From: UBA3064 sp023258775
Lineage (GTDB): Bacteria > Pseudomonadota > Gammaproteobacteria > Burkholderiales > Burkholderiaceae_E
Length of the DNA: 46,956 bases
Direction of reading: 5' to 3'
Assembly: GCA_044355655.1 (NCBI GenBank)
Contig: JBIKXS010000025.1
Location: 1 to 46,956, forward strand
Shown one piece after another: positions 33,909 through 41,306 of the stretch. Numbering within the stretch: position 1 is the first letter of the stretch; each line of letters begins with the position of its first letter. Both the position numbers and the translations under genes were made by a program. Below the pieces are notes generated by a model. That model saw nothing but the letters and a program-made list of their open reading frames with translations, was not told the DNA's origin and made no database searches.

Positions 33909-34629
33909 GCTACAAGTCGAGGCGGTTCATGCTGGCTACGGCGCAGTGAAGGCCTTGCAAGGTGTGTCGCTGTCGCTTGAGCAAGGGCAAACCGTTGCAT
34001 TACTTGGTACAAACGGTAATGGTAAGAGCACGCTCATGAAGTGTTTGATGGGCATGGTGCGCCCAAGCGCTGGCCAAATCGTGCTTGACATTGACGGTCA
34101 ACGCCATGATCTTGCTCAACTCAGCACTGAAGCGATCGTGAATTTAGGCGTTGCCTTGGTTCCTGAAGGAAGACGGCTTTTCCCGAAGCTGACGGTGCAG
34201 GAAAATCTCTTGCTTGGCGCATTTCGCCCCTCAGCACGAAGCAGCATCCAGGAGAATCTGGCTTTTTGTCTTGAAGCGTTCCCAGTGCTTGCCGAACGCA
34301 AGAATCAACTCGCAGGCTCCATGTCAGGTGGACAGCAACAAATGCTCGCGATCGCGCGAGCCATCATGTCTTCGCCGCGTTTGCTCCTTGTCGACGAGCC
34401 TTCCGTAGGACTATCGCCGCTACTGGTGTCTCAAACGATTACCAAGCTCAAGGAACTCAAAGATCAATATCAACTCACCGTGTTAATGGCGGAACAAAAC
34501 TTTAACCAGGCAATGCGAATTGCCGATTATGGTTATATTATTGTTCACGGTGAAATTGTATTTCACGGTGACGTTCCAACGCTCAAGGAAAATGAGCTTG
34601 TTAAAAGTTACTACCTGGGTGTTGCCTGA
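33880..34629 (+). CDS. livF: ABC transporter ATP-binding protein, LivF type
   Basis: Second ATPase of the importer, about 249 residues. It shows Walker A GTNGNGKST (the second residue is T rather than P), LVPEGRRLFPKLTVQENLLLG typical of LivF, signature MSGGQQQ and Walker B LLLVDEPSVGL. The start is uncertain: the ATG at 33880 is used here, while a TTG at 33898 is closer to the livG stop and in-frame codons from 33826 are also open. It is the last gene of the plus-strand livK-H-M-G-F operon. Confidence 0.9.
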   Translation: MYKERILAIKLQVEAVHAGYGAVKALQGVSLSLEQGQTVALLGTNGNGKSTLMKCLMGMVRPSAGQIVLDIDGQRHDLAQLSTEAIVNLGVALVPEGRRLFPKLTVQENLLLGAFRPSARSSIQENLAFCLEAFPVLAERKNQLAGSMSGGQQQMLAIARAIMSSPRLLLVDEPSVGLSPLLVSQTITKLKELKDQYQLTVLMAEQNFNQAMRIADYGYIIVHGEIVFHGDVPTLKENELVKSYYLGVA

Positions 34630-34719
34630 CCAAAGCGCAGGCGTCATAGCGTTAGGCAAGGCTTTGAACTAAGCCAGAGGGCACGCGGCAAAGCGCTCAG
34701 CGAGGATTTTAGCTAATTG

Positions 34720-35976
34720 TTATAACGTCGCAGGTGCTTTGTAGTCAGCGCCGACAGCGACCGCACCCCATGGCATCGACTGGGCATCCCAGTTAAAGCC
34801 AAAATGTCCCATCAACGCATGGGCATCGCGGAAAATGCGCTGAATTGGATAATGATCATAAATACCATTTGCACCCGCAAGGCTGTGCAGGCTATCAACA
34901 GCCTCCGTACAAAGCTGTACTGCGAAGGCAACATTGCGTTTCGGTCGAAGTTTCTCGATCAGGCTCGGGATGTGATCTTCTGCTGCCATACGCTGTGCAA
35001 TCTTGCAGTCCTCGAGCGCGAGTGCTCTTGCCGCATCGATTCGCGCGCCTGCAGCGGCCAAGCGTTGCTGCACACTTGGTAAATCGCGCATCTTGAGGCT
35101 TTGATAACTGGTGCTTCGTTGTTCCACCAGTTCGATCGTCGACTCAAGTGCGCCTTGCGCGTTACCGATTGCTGCTCCGACCAGGCAGTGTGTGCCCATG
35201 GTTGAGAGTCCGATGGTGAACAATGGATTTTGATGGATCGAGGCCCCTGGAAATTCGCGACCACCTCTAGCCTTGAGCATTGAAAGTGCACGATGACTGG
35301 GCACGAACACATCCTTGGCCTTCACTGATTTCGAGCCAGTGCCCGACATACCCAATACATGCCAGTCGTCGACGATTTCGTAGTCTTGCTTCGGCACCAG
35401 GCACATCAAATAGTCAAGCACGCGATCACCGTCGCGCAAAAGCGCGGCGAGCATATTCCAGGGACTCGGATCCACACCACTTGAGAAATTCCAGTGTCCA
35501 GACAACACAAAGCCACCATCGACAGCTTTCGCACTGCCTTGAGGATATGCAATCCCTGAAGCAATGAGCGCATCAGGATCGCTATCCCAAATATCACATT
35601 GCGCCTGCTCTTCATACAGAGCCAGCATCCAATGGTGAATGGCCCAATTTCCAACACACCAGGCAGTTGACGCACAAGCCCTTCCCAGCTGCTCGGGAAT
35701 CCTAACGAGACTCTCAAAGGGTAATTCCATACCCCCCCAACGACTCGGTTGAACAAAGCGTAACAGGCCACTTTCATGAAGGTCCTGAATCGTTTCAGGC
35801 AACATCCGGCGAGCTTGCTCCGTAGCTTGAGCCCGTTCACGCAAACGCGGCACAAGCGCCCGAGCGCGATCGATCGCTTCGTCCATGGTGCAAGCTGAAA
35901 AATCGCGCACACCCATGGCGTGTGAACCTGCTTTGTCGGTTACCACTGCCAAGCCTTCAGCACGAGGCGCATTCAT
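34720..35976 (-). CDS. Two-component flavin-dependent monooxygenase oxygenase subunit (HsaA/HpaB-C2-like, acyl-CoA dehydrogenase fold)
   Basis: Protein of 418 residues with the acyl-CoA dehydrogenase fold, but in the group D monooxygenase branch: ASTAWCVGNWAIHHWMLAL and GHWNFSSGVDPSPWNML (the SG-x-W-x-F/x-SG flavin segment) plus VLGMSGTGSKSVKAKDVFVP. Such enzymes use FADH2 or FMNH2 from a separate reductase to hydroxylate phenols or other aromatic rings. The partner is probably the flavin reductase at 18832-19344. It overlaps the VOC gene by four bases (35973-35976), and together they form a minus-strand operon with a candidate operator upstream. A true acyl-CoA dehydrogenase is less likely. 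Confidence 0.8.
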   Translation of the reverse strand: MNAPRAEGLAVVTDKAGSHAMGVRDFSACTMDEAIDRARALVPRLRERAQATEQARRMLPETIQDLHESGLLRFVQPSRWGGMELPFESLVRIPEQLGRACASTAWCVGNWAIHHWMLALYEEQAQCDIWDSDPDALIASGIAYPQGSAKAVDGGFVLSGHWNFSSGVDPSPWNMLAALLRDGDRVLDYLMCLVPKQDYEIVDDWHVLGMSGTGSKSVKAKDVFVPSHRALSMLKARGGREFPGASIHQNPLFTIGLSTMGTHCLVGAAIGNAQGALESTIELVEQRSTSYQSLKMRDLPSVQQRLAAAGARIDAARALALEDCKIAQRMAAEDHIPSLIEKLRPKRNVAFAVQLCTEAVDSLHSLAGANGIYDHYPIQRIFRDAHALMGHFGFNWDAQSMPWGAVAVGADYKAPATL

Positions 35977-36443
35977 CGGATCTGCTCCACGCGTTCCATC
36001 GTTGAGTAGTCCTCGCCACCCCAGTCGGGCGCCTCGGTGATGCCAAAAAAATTCAACTCAATCATGAGTCCGTTGGGATCTCGAATAAAAAGCTGATAAA
36101 GATTTGAATCAGGCAAAAACCGGGGCCGAAACTCAATGCCTTTTTCTTTGAATCGCTCAACAAAACCACCCGGATCATCGGCAAGAAAAGCAATATGATC
36201 GACCACCCCACTTTGGTCGCAAGCAGCATGCGTTGGTGTGCCTAGGTAATAAGTCTCTCGATTCGGAATATCATGAGGGCCCATATGCACCTGAATCTTG
36301 CCGCCTGTCCCCAGCCAATAGCCAGGGAATGGGAAGTTCGGGCGCGGCATTTGTTCAAACCCCAATACCTCGGTGTAAAACGCTCGGGTCTGTTCTAGGT
36401 CGTTAGCCCGAACAAAGTAGTGATTCAAGTCGACAATAGCCAT
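35973..36443 (-). CDS. VOC superfamily protein (glyoxalase / extradiol dioxygenase-like)
   Basis: Protein of 156 residues with two beta-alpha-beta-beta-beta units. The likely metal ligands are His in LNHYFVRA, His in VVDHIAFLADD and Glu in GLMIELNFFG. YTEVLGFEQ and FIRDPNGLMIEL are family hallmarks. It could be a single-domain extradiol-type dioxygenase, a lactoylglutathione-lyase-like isomerase or a lyase. The ATG at 36443, preceded by GCGAGGTATCC, is preferred over an in-frame TTG at 36458. It is the first gene of the operon with the flavin monooxygenase, suggesting it acts on that enzyme's product (inference). Confidence 0.83.
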   Translation of the reverse strand: MAIVDLNHYFVRANDLEQTRAFYTEVLGFEQMPRPNFPFPGYWLGTGGKIQVHMGPHDIPNRETYYLGTPTHAACDQSGVVDHIAFLADDPGGFVERFKEKGIEFRPRFLPDSNLYQLFIRDPNGLMIELNFFGITEAPDWGGEDYSTMERVEQIR

Positions 36444-36503
36444 GGATACCTCGCCCAAAACAAAACCACCGAGCCAGTTGCTGCAAGGCGCTCAAGACTC
36501 GAC

Positions 36504-36530
36504 TATAAAGCTAATTGATCAAGCGATCAA
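36504..36530 (+). promoter_or_regulatory. Candidate promoter -10 and operator TTGATC-N4-GATCAA
   Basis: The perfect inverted repeat TTGATCAAGCGATCAA (36515-36530) lies in the divergent spacer between the VOC/monooxygenase operon (minus) and the SLAC1 gene (plus). A TATAAA hexamer is 11 bases upstream (36504-36509). The right half continues GATCAACAAA, close to GATCAACGAA at the 17903 site. Two occurrences with the same arms, spacer length and flank make a common regulator likely. Confidence 0.5.
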
Positions 36531-36586
36531 CAAACCCAAATCCAATCGACTCAAACCTAGAGCCAGTCGACTGACTGTTTGATGAA

Positions 36587-37564
36587 ATGACTGCACCGGC
36601 CCAAGCTATGAATTCAGAGCGTACAACATTCAACATCCCTGCTGCCTGGTTTGCCATGGTCATGGGTCTGGGAGGCCTTTCGATTGCCTGGCAACGGGCA
36701 GAATCCTTATTCGGACTCCCTTCCCTGGCAGGCTACGCGGCAGCCTTGCTTGCGCTTGGCGTGTTCTCATACTTGCTTGCAGCGTACCTTCGCAAAATAG
36801 TCCGATTGCCGGATGCTTTTCTGAGCGAATTTAGGCACCCAACACAAGTGGCTTTTGTCGGTGCAATCCCGATTTCCATGGAGATTCTTGCCGTAGCTTT
36901 TATTAATCACCATCCAGGCCTAGCTGAGTTGATGCTGCTTGCAGGCATGCCATTACAACTTCTCGTGGTAGGCACGATGTTTCGACGCTGGCTCGTCGGG
37001 GAAAAAATTGATCCCCAATCAATCACGCCAGCCTGGTTTATCCCTTGCGTTGGCGGCGTTTTGGTGCCCTTAAGTGCCCCCCAACTTGGTTATGTCGCGC
37101 TGGCTTGGTTTTTCCTTTGCATCGGTCTTTTGTTATGGTTTTTTCTAATGCCTATTTTGCTCGCCAGACTGATTTTTGTTGGACCGCTTCATGAAGCTGC
37201 ACGACCCTCCTTACTGATCCTCTTGCCACCCCCTGCACTCGGTATGGTCTCTTACGCCACCATGAGCGGGCAAGTCGACGTTTTTGCCATCAGTTTGTTT
37301 GTACTCATGCTTTTTATCGTACTGGTCTTGTTAAGCCTTGCCAGGTCTTTAACGCGATCAGACTTCGGTATGGCATGGTGGGCATTCAGTTTTCCTACCG
37401 CGGCAAGTTCAGGCGCATGCAGCTTTATGGCCCTACAAACAGGTGCGCCGGCAGCCAAAGGACTAGCGCTTGTTGCTCTTATTATTTGCACGTTAATTAT
37501 CTTGTCGCTCTTGATTAGGACGACGGTTGAAGTTTCAAAATCCGGAATCGAATCGCTTCGCTAG
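36587..37564 (+). CDS. SLAC1/TDT family anion channel or transporter
   Basis: Integral membrane protein of 325 residues with about ten hydrophobic helices in the tellurite-resistance/dicarboxylate transporter (TDT) pattern: FNIPAAWFAMVMGLGGLSIAW at the N terminus, EFRHPTQVAFVGAIPISMEILA, and later WWAFSFPTAASSGAC. The phenylalanine-bearing central segment of SLAC1-type anion channels is the usual gate. It probably moves a small organic or inorganic anion across the inner membrane. No clear ribosome binding site precedes the ATG at 36587; ATG 36608 is an alternative. Its promoter region has the shared operator, linking it to the monooxygenase region. Confidence 0.85.
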   Translation: MTAPAQAMNSERTTFNIPAAWFAMVMGLGGLSIAWQRAESLFGLPSLAGYAAALLALGVFSYLLAAYLRKIVRLPDAFLSEFRHPTQVAFVGAIPISMEILAVAFINHHPGLAELMLLAGMPLQLLVVGTMFRRWLVGEKIDPQSITPAWFIPCVGGVLVPLSAPQLGYVALAWFFLCIGLLLWFFLMPILLARLIFVGPLHEAARPSLLILLPPPALGMVSYATMSGQVDVFAISLFVLMLFIVLVLLSLARSLTRSDFGMAWWAFSFPTAASSGACSFMALQTGAPAAKGLALVALIICTLIILSLLIRTTVEVSKSGIESLR

Positions 37565-37637
37565 TGAAGCGAGGGCTTGTGCAAACAAGGCTCACCGGTC
37601 AAGCTTTGTGGCATGTGGATCATTGAACAGGATCGAG

Positions 37638-37651
37638 TGATCGGACGATCT
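37638..37651 (+). promoter_or_regulatory. Near-match operator TGATC-N4-GATCT
   Basis: TGATCGGACGATCT lies 52 bases upstream of the first cupin gene. It has the same 4-base spacer and five-of-five left-arm match as the sites at 17903 and 36515, with one mismatch in the right arm (T instead of A). No strong promoter hexamers were recognised beside it. Confidence 0.35.
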
Positions 37652-37702
37652 TTTGCGGTGCGTGGCCTGGCCGTTCAAAAAATCAGTGATTAAAGGAAAA
37701 GC

Positions 37703-38302
37703 ATGAAAACGATACAACTTTCTGAACAGGATATGCTATCGAGACTTGCGCGCTATCGCGAGTTATCTCCGCTGACCATCCAAAGCGATCCATCGATTCC
37801 TACAGAGGCACGTGATGTCATTTACGCGCGCCAGTTGATGTCCGTGATTGGACTGGAAAACGCAGATACGCCAATTAATCGTTCTGCTCCGATTATCGGT
37901 GCAGGTGGTATCACAATGACACTTGCGGTTTGTCCACCAGGCCAGGGCCCAAGTCTTCACAATCATGCGCAAACTTATGAAACATTCACGGTGCTCAAAG
38001 GCCGTTTTGAAGTCACCTGGAACGACAACGGAAGCGGTTGCGTTAGCCTTGAAACCTGGGATACCTTATCCGTACCTCCGGGAGTCTGTCGAGCCTTTCG
38101 AAACATCGGAACAGAAGAAGCTGTCTTGCAGGTTATTGTCAGTGGCGGTGTTCACGATATGAACGATATAGCGTTTACCCAAGCTAGCGCTGACCGAATT
38201 CGCGGTATTGCGCCTGACGCCTTGAGTCGTTTTGAAGCACAAGGCTTTCGTTTTGACGCCGGCGTCGAAGTACCCAGTGTTGGCGCACAGCCCCTTGCTT
38301 GA
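37703..38302 (+). CDS. Cupin domain protein (first of two tandem paralogues)
   Basis: Protein of 199 residues with one cupin barrel. Motif 1 is PGQGPSLHNHAQTYETFTVLKG, giving the metal-binding H-x-H-x5-E pattern, and motif 2 around PPGVCRAFRNIG lacks a clear third histidine. Single-domain cupins include small dioxygenases, isomerases, and sensors, and the family is too broad to name a reaction. A good AAAGGAAAAGC ribosome binding site precedes the ATG. The second cupin gene follows 55 bases later, has the same length and the same motif order. A near-match operator lies upstream. Confidence 0.83.
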   Translation: MKTIQLSEQDMLSRLARYRELSPLTIQSDPSIPTEARDVIYARQLMSVIGLENADTPINRSAPIIGAGGITMTLAVCPPGQGPSLHNHAQTYETFTVLKGRFEVTWNDNGSGCVSLETWDTLSVPPGVCRAFRNIGTEEAVLQVIVSGGVHDMNDIAFTQASADRIRGIAPDALSRFEAQGFRFDAGVEVPSVGAQPLA

Positions 38303-38357
38303 AGACGCTTGGCTTAAAGCCATCAAACCATCGATAAAAAGTCGAAGGAAAACAATC

Positions 38358-38957
38358 ATGAAGACGTCCTGGAAACATGTAAAAGAGCTTTCGCGTGAGG
38401 ACATGAGCGGGAGAATCGCAAGATTCAGTGAACTCAGGGGATCAGACGGCGGATTGCCTGATAGCGGCCTGCCTGAGTGCGAGAGAACCTTGTATGCAGT
38501 GATCGGGTTTCAGCCCCCCAAATCCAAGAATAAGGCGCTCACCTCACCCGTGGGCGCAAACGCAAGTGCGATGCCCGCCATTAGCATCGCCGAAGGATTT
38601 AACTTGGGCTATTGCAAGGCTAAGCCTGGTAAAGGGCCCTTAATGCATAACCACAACACCAATGAAACCTTCATCCCAATGACCGGGACCTGGCGATGTG
38701 AGTGGAACGAGGGAGCAGAAAAACTTTCAGTTGACCTCGAGGCCTACGACGTGATTTCCTTTCCACCTGGCGTCGCTCGGCGTTTCATGAATGTTACAAA
38801 AGCGGCACCCGATGAAGAACATCTTCTTATGTTTGTGATTGGCGGCAACCAGCCAAAGGCTGAATTCACGCCCGCGGCGATGGAACGATGCAAAGCTTGG
38901 GAGGCGCAAGCGATTCAGAAAAAGCCAAAAACAAATAAGAAGCCGCCATCAGTCTAG
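38358..38957 (+). CDS. Cupin domain protein (second of two tandem paralogues)
   Basis: Protein of 199 residues, exactly as long as its neighbour. Cupin motif 1 reads KPGKGPLMHNHNTNETFIPMTG (H-N-H then Glu), followed by a second motif FPPGVARRFMNVT. N-terminal REDMSGRIARFSELRG aligns with QDMLSRLARYRELSP of the first cupin, so the pair arose by duplication and then diverged strongly. The ATG at 38358 is supported by GAAGGAAAACAATC; longer in-frame starts run into the first cupin gene. It ends in a lysine-rich tail. Reaction unknown. Confidence 0.83.
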   Translation: MKTSWKHVKELSREDMSGRIARFSELRGSDGGLPDSGLPECERTLYAVIGFQPPKSKNKALTSPVGANASAMPAISIAEGFNLGYCKAKPGKGPLMHNHNTNETFIPMTGTWRCEWNEGAEKLSVDLEAYDVISFPPGVARRFMNVTKAAPDEEHLLMFVIGGNQPKAEFTPAAMERCKAWEAQAIQKKPKTNKKPPSV

Positions 38958-38982
38958 TCAACACCAACAACATCCAACGCCC

Positions 38983-39582
38983 TTACTTTGGATGGTGCTG
39001 GCCTGCCGCATTAGAAAGCATTCGATCAATCCAGGCAATCGAGAGCGCAGACAGGATAAAGGCGATGTGAATTAGGGTTTGCCAGAGCATCGTTTTTTCA
39101 CTTAAGGATTCGGCAGAGATGAACGTCTTAAGCAAATGAATCGATGAAATGCCGATGATCGCTGTTGCAAGCTTCACTTTGAGAATGTTTGCGTTGACGT
39201 GTGAAAGCCATTCAGGCTGATCAGGATGGCCGTCCAGCTCAAGTCGCGACACGAAGGTTTCATAGCCACCGATGATCACCATAATGAGTAAATTTGAAAT
39301 CATCACGACGTCGATCAGCGACAAGACCATCAACATCACCACAATTTCCTTGCTACGGGCAACCACACCAAGCGCGCTTGCCGTGTTGTCGAGTGCATTG
39401 GGGTCCCAGAGCACCGGCACCAAATGACTGAGTTCCTGAATAAAAAGAACAACATAAACCGCCTGGGCCACGATTAAACCAAGGTACAGTGGTAACTGAA
39501 GCCAGCGGCTTGCGAAGATTAAAGCGGGAAGACCACGCAGTGTTTGCGTTTGACTTGGGCTGACCGGGGTATGCTTATCCAT
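38983..39582 (-). CDS. UPF0114 family (YqhA-like) membrane protein
   Basis: Membrane protein of 199 residues with three or four hydrophobic segments: FASRWLQLPLYLGLIVAQAVYVVLFIQEL, VVMLMVLSLIDVVMISNLLIMVIIGGYE and VKLATAIIGISSIHLLKTFI. The R-W-L-Q-x-P-L-Y-x-G and N-x-L-x-M-V-I-I-G-G-Y-E stretches are signatures of UPF0114/TIGR00645. Function in the cell is not established. The ATG at 39582 has an AAGGA ribosome binding site. It is convergent with the cupins and divergent from the DUF2256 gene. Confidence 0.85.
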   Translation of the reverse strand: MDKHTPVSPSQTQTLRGLPALIFASRWLQLPLYLGLIVAQAVYVVLFIQELSHLVPVLWDPNALDNTASALGVVARSKEIVVMLMVLSLIDVVMISNLLIMVIIGGYETFVSRLELDGHPDQPEWLSHVNANILKVKLATAIIGISSIHLLKTFISAESLSEKTMLWQTLIHIAFILSALSIAWIDRMLSNAAGQHHPK

Positions 39583-39602
39583 GGAACAATCCTTAACTAA
39601 GA

Positions 39603-39782
39603 ATGCAAAGTTTTCGCGGCAATAAGGCCGATCTACCAACCAAGCAATGCCTCGTCTGTGGACTCAGCATGACCTGGCGCAAGCGTTGGGCAAAAAACTG
39701 GGAACAGGTGTTGTACTGCTCTGATCGATGTCGAAAAGCAAGAAAGGGCAACAAATTGCCTTCGGATATAAATCCATCGTGA
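39603..39782 (+). CDS. DUF2256 domain protein (59 residues)
   Basis: Short gene found by direct translation. It has the DUF2256 layout: K-x-C-x-x-C (KQCLVCG at 15-20), TWRKRWAKNWEQVLYCS and DRCRKARKG. The two cysteine pairs look like a small zinc ribbon, and the central W-R-K-x-W motif is the family signature. Function is unknown; in many bacteria the gene is found near cryptochrome/photolyase genes (from memory), but none is seen here. The ATG is 20 bases from the divergent UPF0114 start. Start and stop are clear in frame. Confidence 0.85.
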   Translation: MQSFRGNKADLPTKQCLVCGLSMTWRKRWAKNWEQVLYCSDRCRKARKGNKLPSDINPS

Positions 39783-40025
39783 AGGACCCGCACTAAGTTG
39801 AACATCCCAAAACCCGCTATCGCAGAAATTGTTTCAGCAGCAAGACTAGTTTTTACAGGGCACAAACCCTGATGAAACTGTGCCCGATCACCCTAACCAA
39901 TGAGCCGCATTTTTTCGCGCAGCATGCCTTGAATCTTGGTGTTCGACTTGACGAAACCCTAAACACAGCAGGGCTTGCACAGATGCCATTTCAAGATGTG
40001 CTGCGCTTAAAGCGATAAAACTGCT
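39783..40025. other. 243-bp spacer without a convincing gene
   Basis: Between the DUF2256 stop and the Bcr/CflA start there is no recognised gene. A 48-residue open frame from ATG 39872 to the TAA at 40018, ending seven bases before the transporter start, is possible but matches no family I know. Another short frame continues directly after the DUF2256 stop to 39873. No clear promoter or terminator was found. Confidence 0.4.
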
Positions 40026-41240
40026 GTGTCTGAACAACCCATCCACAGACCCCAGCGACTGGCTTGGGCTTTGCTGCTTGCTTCACTGAGTGCCATTGGC
40101 CCCTTTGCGATCGATACCTATTTGCCAGCCTTCGAGGGTATTTCGCAGTCCCTTCAGGCCACCCCACTACAAATGCAACAGAGCTTATCGATTTACCTCA
40201 TCGCTTTTGCGGTGATGAATTTGTTCCACGGCGCAATTTCTGATGCTGTTGGACGAAAACCTGTCGTGCTTGCGGGGCTTGTGCTATTTGCGATTTCATC
40301 CATCGGCTGTGCGATGGCATCAAGCATTGAGGCATTGCTCATTTATCGTTTCCTGCAAGGCCTTTGCGCAGGCGTCGGGATGGTGATCTCACGCGCCATG
40401 GTTCGTGACTTGTTTCCACCTGATGACGCACAACGCATGCTCTCCATTGTGACGATTTTCTTTGGCGTGGCGCCTGCCATTGCTCCTTGGATCGGCGGCC
40501 TTGTATTTGTCAGATGGGGCTGGGAAGCAGTGTTCTGGTTTTTAGCAGGTTTAAGCACCGTGCTTTTGATTTTGCACGCAAGTTTACTGCCGGAATCACT
40601 ACAAGCCCAGGATCGTCGTAGCCTCGCGGTGGCACCCCTATTTAAGGCCTACAAGACGATGGCAAGTTCGCCGCGTTTCGTTCTTCTTTGTATCAGTAGC
40701 GCAATGCCTTTTAACGGGTTTTTTCTTTATGTTTTAGGTGCAGCACAATTTCTCGGTGTGCATTTAAGGCTAGCCCCTGATCAGTTCTACTGGTTGTTTC
40801 TGGCAACCGTGCTCGGGATGATGCTTGGCTCAGCGATCAGTAGCCGTTTGTCAGGGCGTTTCCCGCCGATGCGCCAGGTGCGAGTTGGGCTTTGGATCAG
40901 TGGTCTGGCAAGTGTTCTAAACATCGCTTTAACAATGATCTTCCCAGCCCAGGTGTGGATGGCGATTGTGCCAATCGCGCTCTACACCTTGGGTTGGGCC
41001 TTGACTGTGCCAGCGATCACCGTGCGAGCCATTGATCTTTATCCTAGTCGTCGAGGCATGGCTTCATCGATGCAAAGCTTTATCGGCGGCGTGACCAACA
41101 GCTTGATGGCCGGATTGATCGTGCCTGCGGTCATGCACTCGCTATTTGCTATGGCGATCACCTCAGCACTTGCTTTTTCGTTTGGCGTGCTTGCTTGGAT
41201 TACTCACAGCCGGGTCCCGCTTAAGCCACTCAATGAATAA
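40026..41240 (+). CDS. Bcr/CflA family multidrug efflux MFS transporter
   Basis: Major facilitator of 404 residues with about 12 transmembrane helices. The N terminus SAIGPFAIDTYLPAFEGISQSLQATP is the Bcr/CflA hallmark, motif A is GAISDAVGRKPVVLAG, and RFLQGLCAGVGMVISRAMVRDLF (drug-antiporter motif C region) follows. Such proteins export drugs and sometimes amino acids or dipeptides using the proton gradient. The start codon is GTG (40026), and no strong ribosome binding site is seen. A short tandem repeat follows the stop. Confidence 0.93.
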   Translation: MSEQPIHRPQRLAWALLLASLSAIGPFAIDTYLPAFEGISQSLQATPLQMQQSLSIYLIAFAVMNLFHGAISDAVGRKPVVLAGLVLFAISSIGCAMASSIEALLIYRFLQGLCAGVGMVISRAMVRDLFPPDDAQRMLSIVTIFFGVAPAIAPWIGGLVFVRWGWEAVFWFLAGLSTVLLILHASLLPESLQAQDRRSLAVAPLFKAYKTMASSPRFVLLCISSAMPFNGFFLYVLGAAQFLGVHLRLAPDQFYWLFLATVLGMMLGSAISSRLSGRFPPMRQVRVGLWISGLASVLNIALTMIFPAQVWMAIVPIALYTLGWALTVPAITVRAIDLYPSRRGMASSMQSFIGGVTNSLMAGLIVPAVMHSLFAMAITSALAFSFGVLAWITHSRVPLKPLNE

Positions 41241-41275
41241 GCGCCTAGGTCTAAGTAAGGGCATAAAGCGGGGAG

Positions 41276-41306
41276 GCGCTCTCGAATCTATGCGCTCTCG
41301 AATCTA
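41276..41306. repeat. 16-bp tandem direct repeat, 2 copies
   Basis: GCGCTCTCGAATCTAT (41276-41291) is followed immediately by a second copy lacking only its last base (41292-41306). It sits at the convergent 3' ends of the Bcr/CflA and DUF1330 genes and touches the DUF1330 stop codon. It is another short minisatellite in a spacer, comparable in period to the array at 11064. Confidence 0.85.

Noticed and set aside
34720..35976. Acyl-CoA dehydrogenase
   Set aside because: The fold matches, but the motifs and the VOC/flavin reductase context fit the HsaA/HpaB-C2 monooxygenase branch better.
39872..40018. 48-residue open frame just before the Bcr/CflA gene
   Set aside because: It is short, has no clear ribosome binding site and matches no family known to me, so it is kept only as a note for the spacer.
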